Assembly (NCBI RefSeq): GCF_028746185.1
Contig: NZ_JAQIVH010000007.1
Span: forward strand, 1-64,000
Direction: 5' to 3'
Length of the DNA: 64,000 nt
Source: Paenibacillus_E qinlingensis
Lineage (GTDB): Bacteria > Bacillota > Bacilli > Paenibacillales > NBRC-103111
The notes beneath the pieces were generated by a model, which worked only from the letters and a program-made list of their open reading frames with translations, was not told the origin of the DNA and ran no database searches. The stretch's first letter is position 1, and each line of letters begins with the position of its first letter. Made by a program: the position numbers and the translations under genes. This document shows positions 40,933 to 49,243 of the stretch, one piece after another.

Positions 40933-41670
40933 ATGATCAGGAGAATGTTTGCCCTATTGCTCATACTTCTGGGTGTATGCGTGTTTATGTATCCCACGAT
41001 AAATGATCGATATGAAAGTTACCAACAACATCAGATTTTGAAACAATGGCAAGACAATATGCAAGCAATGGACCAGGTAACCGGAGAGGCGAATGAGGAG
41101 GTACCTATAGCAGGTATTTTGAACACTACATCGAATGGAGGTGGCGTGACCTCGTCATCAGAAGCAAGTGTAATGGTTAGTGAACCGTTGGTGTCTGAAT
41201 CAGCGAAGCCCCCGATCGTAAGTGACACGGGCGTGAAGGTCGTGGCGACGGCGAAGCCGCCCCCTGCAAAACCTAAAAATATGGAAGGGGTTCTGAGTAT
41301 TGATAAAATTGATTTGAAGCTCCCCATTCTAACAGGTGCGACGATGGATAATATGAAGATCGCAGTTGCCAGTATTGCAAATACGGGAAAAGTTGGTGCA
41401 ATAGGCAATTATGCGATTGCGGGACATCGAAATTTGACGTACGGTAAAAATTTTAATCGCCTAGATGAGGTTGTCCCTGGTGATGTGATTGAAGTCGATA
41501 CAGGAAGCCGGAAATACGTCTACAGCGTAGAGGAGAAGTTAGTTGTACTTCCAACAGATGTGTGGGTATTGCAAAGTAATGGCAGTAATCGGGAAATTAC
41601 GTTAATTACGTGTGATCCCATGGTAGACCCGACGCATCGCTTAATTGTGAAAGGGAAATTGGTTGAATAG
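40933..41670 (+). CDS. Sortase
   Basis: A 245-residue membrane-anchored transpeptidase that joins LPxTG proteins to peptidoglycan. An N-terminal hydrophobic anchor (MFALLLILLGVCVFMY), a ~70-residue S/T/P-rich linker and a sortase fold at ~110-245 are visible, with catalytic His in YAIAGHRNLTYGKNFNRL, Cys in ITLITCDPMV and Arg in DPTHRLIVKGKL. The substrate is probably the LPVTG protein encoded next. Class D is likely from the motifs but not proven. The ATG follows AAAGGCGG. Confidence 0.92.
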   Translation: MIRRMFALLLILLGVCVFMYPTINDRYESYQQHQILKQWQDNMQAMDQVTGEANEEVPIAGILNTTSNGGGVTSSSEASVMVSEPLVSESAKPPIVSDTGVKVVATAKPPPAKPKNMEGVLSIDKIDLKLPILTGATMDNMKIAVASIANTGKVGAIGNYAIAGHRNLTYGKNFNRLDEVVPGDVIEVDTGSRKYVYSVEEKLVVLPTDVWVLQSNGSNREITLITCDPMVDPTHRLIVKGKLVE

Positions 41671-41741
41671 TTAGAAGATCACGTATAGAAAGGATGGAAA
41701 TGACATATTTTCAAAACATGGTACTATACGCTTGTCAAAAA

Positions 41742-41758
41742 TGATACAATTTGTATCA
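41742..41758. promoter_or_regulatory. 17-bp palindrome upstream of the adhesin gene
   Basis: TGATACAA-t-TTGTATCA, a perfect 8-1-8 inverted repeat 71 bp before the adhesin ATG. It looks like a regulator operator; the regulator is unknown. Confidence 0.45.
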
Positions 41759-41829
41759 AAAGGAAAATAAGTAGTGTTCTTTCTTTATTAAGAGAAAGGT
41801 CCATATCTGAAATGGAGGTCTAAACGAAG

Positions 41830-44800
41830 ATGGTGAAGAAACAAACAAAGGCTTTGCTGATTGCTCTTCTTATGTTTATGCAATGTCTTTATGGAATTAC
41901 CTTATCTAGCCAGGTGAATGCAACTGAAATATCGGGCAACATCCTAGATAGTGTCACATTAGCGGTATACGATAGTAACGGTCAAGTTGTAACGGGGAAT
42001 GTGTATGACCAGAATGCACAAGCGAAGCTGGATTACACTTGGTCTTTGCCAAATGGTCATGGCTATCATAACGGAGATACGTTTACTTTTACGCTGCCGC
42101 AGGAGTTTCTTTTGTTCAATAATGTAAGCGATGCACTCAAAACGGATGATAACTCCACTGTTGGAAATTTCCATGTGGATAAAGACAGTCATCATGTTGT
42201 GATTACGTTTAATCAATTCATCGAGAGCCATGATGATTTGAAGGGTACGCTCAGTTTCCTTACACAATTTAATAAAAGTCAAATTCCGGGGACTACGGAG
42301 CAGACGATTGTGATCCCTGTACGTAGCGGTGACCAGATATTTACCATAAAGTTTAGGCCTACCGTGAATTCAACGATTAATAAATCGGGTGTTCCTCAAG
42401 GCTATAATGCGAAGTCAATTCATTGGACTGTAGATGTGAACAAATCACTAGACACGGTTCAGGATGCTGTCATGACAGATCCGAACGTGGAGGGATTATC
42501 CACGCCAACGGGAGTCAAAGTTTATGCTTTGAATGTCCAACTGGACGGCACTGTTACGCAGGGGGCAGAACTGGATAGTAGTCAGTATACGGTGAGCACA
42601 ACGGGGGGCGTTTTGACGGTCCATTTCACAAATAGCCCGATTACGTCGGCTTACCGGATTCAGTATGTAACAAATATTACTGACTTGAGCAAGTCTTCCT
42701 TTACGAATATTGCTAATTTTGGGGGAAGTCAAACAACGTCTATTGAAGCAAAGTCAACAGTTGCTGTGCAACGAGGAAGTATGCTCAAGAAAGAAATTAA
42801 AGATTATCAAGCGATTCAGCAGAAAATAGATTGGAGCGTTCTTTACAACGGTGGAGAGGTATCGATTAGTGAAGAAAACGCTTATATCCTAGACACTGTG
42901 AGCGTGCCGCATCGTCTTGTGGATGGATCTCTTCATGTGTATCCGGTGACTTTTGATGCAGAGGGCAATGAGACTCGTGGCACTGTTCTGTCTGCCGACC
43001 AGTATACAATTACGCCGATGGGTGAGAGTGGCAACATATTTAAGTTGAAATTTAAAATGGCTATCACTGGCGCGTACCGAATTGATTATCAAACCCAAGC
43101 TACCCGCCCAATCATCGAAGATGCGGTTATCACGAATGAGGTGACAGTATGGACGGAGGAGCATAGCAGTGCCTCGCAGAATACGACTCAAGTAGGTCTA
43201 ATTAAAAACGTAGGAGCGGTCGACTATAGCGAGAAGAAGGTAGGCTGGAAGATTGAATTAAACGGCAATAGCCAGGTTATGAATCATGTTGTCGTGAAAG
43301 ATACGTTCCCGCATGGGGGGATGTACTTTATTGAGGGTTCTTTAGTGATAACCCAAGGCAATGAGACATTGCGTAGTCCCGCTGACTTCACCTTGGATAA
43401 CAGTGTGAGTAAATATGATGGCTTTACAATAAACTTCACAGCCCCTCTGACGAAGCCAGTTATCATCACGTATCAAACAAATTTTAATTTGACGTGGATT
43501 GTCCCGAAAGATAGTACAGCCATTTTCCATAATACGGCTCAGATGGACTGGAGTGCGACGAATGAAGAGACTTATTCGCAAACAGTTGGGGCTGCTTTCT
43601 ATGCGCGAGATGAATATATTAACAGTGGTTATAAATATGGTAATTATAATGTGGTAAATAAGGAGCTGACTTGGACAGTAGGTGTCAACTACAGTGAGAA
43701 AGAGATTGCTTCACCGAAAGTCGAGGATGTCCTACAAGAGAATCAGAAGTTCGTTGATGGCTCGCTTGTTGTGTACAACATGAACGTTTCTGTAGATGGT
43801 GACCCATCGCCAGGCACAGTCGTAGACGTTTCCCGTTATGGGGTTAGCGTGGATGCTCAGAACAAGCTTATTGTTACATTCCACGACACTCTTTCAACAG
43901 CCTATATAATCGTGTTTAGAACAAGTTTGGAGGGATCGTTGATCCCTAGTACGGTTGCCAATACGGCTAAGGTATATGATGGGCAAACCCAAGTGTCTAG
44001 AAACCTTAATGCAAGCGTAAATATCCCTCATGGCGGGGAATACGTGAGCAAGAACGGCTCGCAAAGCGGTGATAAGATCAAATGGCAGATTACCGTCAAT
44101 CAAGGGCAATCGAAGCTATGGGATGCGGAAATATTTGATACCCCATCTAGGAATCAAGTGTTAGTATCGGATTCGTTCCACTTGTTCAGCATGAAGGCAG
44201 CTGCCAATGGTGACTTAACCAAGGACATTGAATTAGTAAAGGATGTCGGCTATACAGTTGATATTCAAACAGATGCAACAGGAAATCAGACGTTCCGTTT
44301 AAAATTCAAGAGTATGATCTCTACAGCCTTTTTGCTGGAATATCAATCTGTCATTGCAGCCCGCGATCAGGAATCTGTCACCAACGCGGTGAGCTTCAGC
44401 GGGAATAATGTGACAACGATCACGAAAGAAACCGTGAAAGACATCGTGGTTGGCGTATCCTCAGGCTCAGGTACAGGGAATGGTGTACGCGGGTCTTTAG
44501 AAGTGAAAAAGGTAGATGCCTCCAACAGAGAATTACCTCTAAGTGGCGCAATCTATGAGCTTTACAGGAAGTCTGGTGAAACGAAGAATTTAATTCAGAC
44601 GCAAACGACGAATGGAGCAGGTATAGCCATTTTCCAAGGCCTGCTTGCAGGCGATTATGTAATTAAGGAAGTGACAGCTCCTAGTGGGTATATCCTAGAT
44701 GGAAGTGATCATCCATTCACACTACAAGCGGCGGAGAATAAAAAGGTGACGTATACGAACACGAGAACACAAACACCGACACCGCCGCCAACATCGACAC

Positions 44801-45264
44801 CGACACCGCCGCCAACATCGACACCGACACCGCCGCCAACATCGACACCAACACCGCCGCCAACATCGACACCGACACCGCCGCCAACATCGACACCAAC
44901 ACCACCGCCATCGTCGACACCGACACCACCGCCATCGTCGACACCGACACCACCGCCGTCATCGACACCAACACCACCGCCGTCATCGACACCAACATCG
45001 CCGCCGACACCAACACCATCATCAACACCGACACCAAGCATAACTCCAAGTCCTTCTATTACGCCGTCACCTAAGCCTTCACCACCGGCAGCGACGGTGC
45101 CGTCACCTAAACCTTCCGATCCTGGAGTGGTGACTCCTCCCGCTATGGAACCTGCAACATTGCCAGTAACGGGTGAGTCTAGCCATCTCTATATCAAGCT
45201 TGCTGGCTTAACTTTTGTGCTGTTTGGTATTATGTTAGGAAGGAAAGTACGGAGGAGACGTTAA
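41830..45264 (+). CDS. LPXTG-anchored surface adhesin with collagen-binding-like repeats and a Cna-B domain
   Basis: A 1144-residue wall protein. Signal peptide at ~1-32 (ALLIALLMFMQCLYGITLSS); then a bacterial adhesin-like domain (~35-190) and five repeats of ~130 residues, each opening with a K/Hxx-W-x-V/I-x-x-N pattern (near 198, 334, 472, 613, 751); one Cna-B/SpaA domain at ~888-975 (SLEVKKVDASNRELPLSGAI to YVIKEVTAPSGYILDG); a Pro/Thr/Ser stalk (~981-1105); LPVTG at 1111 followed by a hydrophobic helix and RRRR. GGAGGT precedes ATG. It is absent from this locus in B. subtilis. Ligand is unknown. Confidence 0.92.
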   Translation: MVKKQTKALLIALLMFMQCLYGITLSSQVNATEISGNILDSVTLAVYDSNGQVVTGNVYDQNAQAKLDYTWSLPNGHGYHNGDTFTFTLPQEFLLFNNVSDALKTDDNSTVGNFHVDKDSHHVVITFNQFIESHDDLKGTLSFLTQFNKSQIPGTTEQTIVIPVRSGDQIFTIKFRPTVNSTINKSGVPQGYNAKSIHWTVDVNKSLDTVQDAVMTDPNVEGLSTPTGVKVYALNVQLDGTVTQGAELDSSQYTVSTTGGVLTVHFTNSPITSAYRIQYVTNITDLSKSSFTNIANFGGSQTTSIEAKSTVAVQRGSMLKKEIKDYQAIQQKIDWSVLYNGGEVSISEENAYILDTVSVPHRLVDGSLHVYPVTFDAEGNETRGTVLSADQYTITPMGESGNIFKLKFKMAITGAYRIDYQTQATRPIIEDAVITNEVTVWTEEHSSASQNTTQVGLIKNVGAVDYSEKKVGWKIELNGNSQVMNHVVVKDTFPHGGMYFIEGSLVITQGNETLRSPADFTLDNSVSKYDGFTINFTAPLTKPVIITYQTNFNLTWIVPKDSTAIFHNTAQMDWSATNEETYSQTVGAAFYARDEYINSGYKYGNYNVVNKELTWTVGVNYSEKEIASPKVEDVLQENQKFVDGSLVVYNMNVSVDGDPSPGTVVDVSRYGVSVDAQNKLIVTFHDTLSTAYIIVFRTSLEGSLIPSTVANTAKVYDGQTQVSRNLNASVNIPHGGEYVSKNGSQSGDKIKWQITVNQGQSKLWDAEIFDTPSRNQVLVSDSFHLFSMKAAANGDLTKDIELVKDVGYTVDIQTDATGNQTFRLKFKSMISTAFLLEYQSVIAARDQESVTNAVSFSGNNVTTITKETVKDIVVGVSSGSGTGNGVRGSLEVKKVDASNRELPLSGAIYELYRKSGETKNLIQTQTTNGAGIAIFQGLLAGDYVIKEVTAPSGYILDGSDHPFTLQAAENKKVTYTNTRTQTPTPPPTSTPTPPPTSTPTPPPTSTPTPPPTSTPTPPPTSTPTPPPSSTPTPPPSSTPTPPPSSTPTPPPSSTPTSPPTPTPSSTPTPSITPSPSITPSPKPSPPAATVPSPKPSDPGVVTPPAMEPATLPVTGESSHLYIKLAGLTFVLFGIMLGRKVRRRR
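44773..44988 (+). repeat. Nine 24-bp tandem repeats encoding TPTPPPTS/TPTPPPSS
   Basis: Five copies of TPTPPPTS and four of TPTPPPSS, eight codons each, then decayed copies. Only small third-base differences separate neighbouring units, typical of slippage-prone sequence. It forms the stalk that lifts the adhesin through the wall. Confidence 0.93.
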
Positions 45265-45288
45265 CGTAATCGCGATTGAATAATGGTA

Positions 45289-45321
45289 CAAATAAGCAGA
45301 GGGATGCCCTCTGCTTATTTG
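45289..45321 (+). terminator. Perfect 15-bp hairpin after the adhesin gene
   Basis: CAAATAAGCAGAGGG / CCCTCTGCTTATTTG with loop atg. There is no T-run, so termination would rely on the stem strength. Confidence 0.6.
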
Positions 45322-45469
45322 GTTGTTATCGAACGCTTATCAGGATTTAGTTGAGTAAATACCTTTTTTAATCCCCACCTGCAAGATGATTAGACACTCT
45401 CATAAATGGAAAAACTAGGATAAGAAACTACTAGAGAGCGAATCTTATCGGCCAGGGAGGCAGAAGATC

Positions 45470-46195
45470 ATGATGAAGCAAATTTTATTGATTACAGACG
45501 GTTGTTCCAATGTTGGCGTTAGTCCCGTGATAGCGGCGGCACAAGCGCAGGCAGAAGGTGTTGCTGTGAATGTCATTGGCGTGATTGATCATGGGGAGCT
45601 AGGGGTGCTAGGCTCAGAAGAGATTCGAGAGATTGCAGCAGCAGGCGGCGGCATGAGTCGGATTGTTAATTCCGAACAGTTGTCACATACCGTGCAAATG
45701 ATGACTCGGAAAACCGTGAATGCAACCATCCAGCATGCTGTGGGCAAGGAATTGCAAAGTATATTGGGGATTTCACAATTAGAGCAACTACCACCGGAGA
45801 AGCGGGCTGAAGTCGTACAAGTTATTGATAATATGAGTGAAACCACATCTCTCCGTGTTGCACTTTTAATAGATGCAAGTGCTAGTATGAAGCCGAAACT
45901 TGCCGCGGTACGTGAAGCCATTCATGATCTTTTGCTTAGTTTAAGAGCCAGAAGTGGTGTGAGCGAGCTAGCCGTTTTCCATTTTCCATCTACCAAATCG
46001 AGTGATCAGGAACTAGAAATGGACCATGGATGGACGAATCAGCTTGCAAATGTCGACAAGATGTTCTATAAAATAAACATGAAGGGTACGACACCAACTG
46101 GTCCAGCGCTACTGCAAACGTTGCAGTTCGTGACAGAAAAGCCTTTCTCACCAAAGACGACTGAGGAAGGGATGCTGAGTGACTACGTGGTATGA
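45470..46195 (+). CDS. yabS: YabS, von Willebrand factor A domain protein
   Basis: A 241-residue protein with a vWA-like fold. DASASMK near residue 136 fits the metal-ion-dependent adhesion site (DxSxS), and TTPTGPALLQTL supplies the later Thr. An N-terminal half (LITDGCSNVGVSPVIAAA) looks like a partial second vWA. Molecular role unknown; in B. subtilis it is sporulation-associated. GGGAGG precedes two adjacent ATGs. Its end overlaps yabT by 17 bp. Confidence 0.88.
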   Translation: MMKQILLITDGCSNVGVSPVIAAAQAQAEGVAVNVIGVIDHGELGVLGSEEIREIAAAGGGMSRIVNSEQLSHTVQMMTRKTVNATIQHAVGKELQSILGISQLEQLPPEKRAEVVQVIDNMSETTSLRVALLIDASASMKPKLAAVREAIHDLLLSLRARSGVSELAVFHFPSTKSSDQELEMDHGWTNQLANVDKMFYKINMKGTTPTGPALLQTLQFVTEKPFSPKTTEEGMLSDYVV

Positions 46196-47084
46196 TGAAG
46201 CCTTTCGCCCAGGGGCTGTAATTAAAGGAAAGTGGAATGGCCATGTATATGTGGTTGAGCGCTTATTAGGTGCAGGCTCCAATGGTATTGTTGCTCTTGT
46301 ACGAAGGAGAAACGCTAGATTTGCGCTTAAAGCAGGATATGAAACGGTTGACCATCAGTCAGAGATCAATTCTTTACTTGCTATTTCAATGAAAGAGAAT
46401 TCATTCAAGAATTTTTTGATTGATTCAGATGATATGATGATTCAAGGAAAGGGGATCTCCTTCTATGTCATGCGATATATTGAGGGGGTGACTCTTTCCG
46501 AATTTATACATAAGCGCAGTCAAGAGTGGATCTATGTGATAGGCACGAACCTATTGCGGAAGCTCACTGAAATCCACAGGAGCGGGTATGTATTCGGAGA
46601 TTTGAAGGTCGAGAATATGATTGTATCTAACTATGGCGATGTCGACCTTATTGATTTCGGGGGCGTGTCACCCAAAGGACGAGCGATTAAACAATTAACA
46701 GAAGTCTACGATCGCGGGTTCTGGAATATGGGAGAGCGGGTTGCGGAGGAAAGTTACGATCTATTCTCATTTGCTATTTTACTATTAAAAACACTAGATC
46801 ACCGCAAACGCTTCGCAGGTTTTATCAAAACACTCCCCCAAAACCGGGAGTTAGATCAATTAACGTCAATAATGCGGGAAAATCCAGTTGCTGCACAGTT
46901 GGCCCCTTTTTTGAATAAAGCGTTGCGCGGCGAGTTTAGTACATCCGAAGAAGCAATTGTGGAATGGAAGAAGTTGATTGCAGGTAAAAAAGTCGCGCAG
47001 TCGACGCTGAAAATGCCATGGCTTAAAATATGCTTCGCTGCCTCTATTTTTATTTGTGGAGCAACGATTTATATGTATTGGTAG
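46179..47084 (+). CDS. yabT: Serine/threonine kinase YabT
   Basis: A 301-residue eukaryotic-like kinase; in B. subtilis a septal, DNA-activated kinase that phosphorylates RecA and AbrB. Seen are the Gly-rich loop GAGSNGIVALV, ATP-binding Lys in RFALKAG, catalytic GDLKVENM and DFG in DLIDFGGVS, then a C-terminal transmembrane helix (ICFAASIFICGATIYMYW). GTG start inside the yabS 3' end. Possible link to abrB in this window is only by family. Confidence 0.92.
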   Translation: MTTWYDEAFRPGAVIKGKWNGHVYVVERLLGAGSNGIVALVRRRNARFALKAGYETVDHQSEINSLLAISMKENSFKNFLIDSDDMMIQGKGISFYVMRYIEGVTLSEFIHKRSQEWIYVIGTNLLRKLTEIHRSGYVFGDLKVENMIVSNYGDVDLIDFGGVSPKGRAIKQLTEVYDRGFWNMGERVAEESYDLFSFAILLLKTLDHRKRFAGFIKTLPQNRELDQLTSIMRENPVAAQLAPFLNKALRGEFSTSEEAIVEWKKLIAGKKVAQSTLKMPWLKICFAASIFICGATIYMYW

Positions 47085-47117
47085 GGCGCGGTAAGAAAAG
47101 GCCGAAAGGAATGCGAG

Positions 47118-48545
47118 ATGGAAACGGATCTTGTTACCAGAGTGGAACAACGAATTGAGGAAGAAAAGCTTGCAGATGCAGGGGATGTGATTGTCGTCGC
47201 GGTGTCGGGGGGACCTGATTCTGTGGCGCTGTTGCATGTCCTTTTTCGTCTTGCAGATGCCCATCAGTGGACGATCGTTGTTGCCCATGTGAATCATCAA
47301 TTCAGGGGCATGGAATCGGACGCGGAAGCAGACTTCGTTGCAGAGATTGCGGCGGGGCTGGCGCTTCCTTGTGAAATTGGTGTTATTGATGTTCCTGCTT
47401 ATATAGAGGAAGCTTCTTTAAATGGGCAAGCGGCAGCGCGGGAGAAGAGATATGAATTTCTCCATGAAGTCGCTGAGCAGTACGGTGCACAACGGATCGC
47501 TTTGGCCCATCATGCCGATGATCAAGCTGAAACGATGTTGATGCGAATCTTGCGTGGGACAGGCCCATCGGGGCTAGTTGGCATGCCGGAACGAAGGCGC
47601 GAAAAAAAAGTGGAACTGATTCGTCCTTTTTTACGTATATACAAATCAGATATTGTGAATTATTGCGCTCAGCATGAAATTGCCTATTGTAAAGACAGCA
47701 GCAATGAGCTGCGGAAGTATTTCCGCAATCGAATTCGGTTAGATGTTATGCCGATGCTGAAACAGTATAATGAACAACTTCCAGAGTCACTCAATCGATT
47801 GACCGATGTGATGCAAGCTGAGAATGATTATTTGGATACAGAAACGGATAAGGTTTTTGGCCGAATCGTGACATTTCAGTCGAACATCTGCCGCTTAAAT
47901 CGGAGTGATTTCGCCGAGCTTCACGTTGCTTTACAAAGGCGTTTGATTAAATTAATATTAAACTGTCTTTGTTTGGAAAGGGAACGGCTGGTATTTACAC
48001 GAATTGAGCGCGTGCGTGAGTTAATGGTTAAAGATCAGATGTCGAATCAAGTCCTTCAAGTGGATGAACAGATTTATATTGTGAGAGAATATGGATCTAT
48101 TCAATTTCAGACCTATGCACCAGATCCTAAGCCTTATGCTTATGAGATCCGGTTAGCATCAAATGAGCTGGACCTACCGGACATGAACGCCAAATTGATC
48201 TACTCATGGATGCCTTTAAGCTCGTATGAGCAAGCTGCTTCATCACCACACCATAATGGCGACGTTTTTTTTGATGCGGACCAGGTAGAATTGCCGCTTT
48301 GTTTGAGAAGCCGCAGATCGGGAGACCGATTGGAACCACTTGGTTTAAACGGGTCAAAAAAGGTAAAGGATATGTTCATTGATGCCAAAATGCCACCAAC
48401 TCGGCGTGAGGTCATTCCACTACTGGTCGACGCATCCGGACGGATTCTCTGGATTGCTGGATTTCGTAGGTCCAAACACGCTTTGGTCGGACCAGACACA
48501 GAACGTGTGCTTCATATGAAGCTAGTGCTGCAGGAACATATGTAA
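47118..48545 (+). CDS. tilS: tRNA(Ile)-lysidine synthase
   Basis: A 475-residue enzyme that modifies C34 of tRNA(Ile2) with lysine. The PP-loop motif VAVSGGPDSVALLHVL, ALAHHADDQAETMLMRILRG, and the C-terminal domain (RSRRSGDRLEPLGLNGSKKV, RRSKHALVG) are present. In an operon with yabS-yabT, hpt and ftsH, the standard arrangement. Confidence 0.95.
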   Translation: METDLVTRVEQRIEEEKLADAGDVIVVAVSGGPDSVALLHVLFRLADAHQWTIVVAHVNHQFRGMESDAEADFVAEIAAGLALPCEIGVIDVPAYIEEASLNGQAAAREKRYEFLHEVAEQYGAQRIALAHHADDQAETMLMRILRGTGPSGLVGMPERRREKKVELIRPFLRIYKSDIVNYCAQHEIAYCKDSSNELRKYFRNRIRLDVMPMLKQYNEQLPESLNRLTDVMQAENDYLDTETDKVFGRIVTFQSNICRLNRSDFAELHVALQRRLIKLILNCLCLERERLVFTRIERVRELMVKDQMSNQVLQVDEQIYIVREYGSIQFQTYAPDPKPYAYEIRLASNELDLPDMNAKLIYSWMPLSSYEQAASSPHHNGDVFFDADQVELPLCLRSRRSGDRLEPLGLNGSKKVKDMFIDAKMPPTRREVIPLLVDASGRILWIAGFRRSKHALVGPDTERVLHMKLVLQEHM

Positions 48546-48606
48546 ATTTCGTTCTTCTAGAATGTAAATTTATAAGGATTCATAATATAATCTAGGGGGT
48601 TCATCC

Positions 48607-49146
48607 TTGTACAGCGACATTCAAGAAGTACTTTACAGTGAAGAACAAATTCAAGGCAAGATTAAAGAATTAGGGGAATTGCTTTCCACTGATTACGAAG
48701 GTAGGAATCCATTGGTTATTTGTGTGCTGAAGGGCGCTTTTATTTTCATGGCGGATCTTGTAAAGCAAATCAGAGTACCATTGGAAATTGATTTTATGGC
48801 GGTATCCAGCTACGGTCAATCCACGAAGTCCTCAGGAGTTGTTAAGATTATCAAAGATCTTGATGTACCTGTGGAAGGACGTCATATCTTGATCGTGGAA
48901 GATATTATCGATAGTGGCTTAACGCTAAGTTATCTGATAGATGTGCTAGAACGTCGCAATGCTAAGACAATCTCGGTTGTTGCGCTGTTTAATAAACCGG
49001 CACGCAGAACGGTAGAGCTTGAACCTGATTATGCGGGTTATGAGCTGCCAGATGAGTTCGTTGTCGGATATGGTCTGGATTATGCAGAGAAGTATCGTAA
49101 CCTTCCATTTATCGGCATATTGAAACCAGAGATCTATTCGAGCTAG
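48607..49146 (+). CDS. hpt: Hypoxanthine-guanine phosphoribosyltransferase
   Basis: A 179-residue purine-salvage enzyme converting hypoxanthine or guanine with PRPP to IMP or GMP. PRPP-binding motif LIVEDIIDSGLTLSYL and loops VLKGAFIFMADL and YGLDYAEKYRNLPFIG are clear. TTG start with GGGGG seven bases upstream. Lies between tilS and ftsH. Confidence 0.95.
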   Translation: MYSDIQEVLYSEEQIQGKIKELGELLSTDYEGRNPLVICVLKGAFIFMADLVKQIRVPLEIDFMAVSSYGQSTKSSGVVKIIKDLDVPVEGRHILIVEDIIDSGLTLSYLIDVLERRNAKTISVVALFNKPARRTVELEPDYAGYELPDEFVVGYGLDYAEKYRNLPFIGILKPEIYSS

Positions 49147-49243
49147 TGTCATGTTCCGCAGGCGCACCAAGACAGTAATGTTGTAGCGCTTTACCGGGGT
49201 GTGGTAAAATAATAATTGTGTGCCGTTTGAGAGGAGGCTCGTT

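Noticed and set aside
44709..45049. Two long minus-strand ORFs with V/G/D or V/S/M repeats
   Set aside because: They are translations of the complementary strand of the adhesin stalk repeats.
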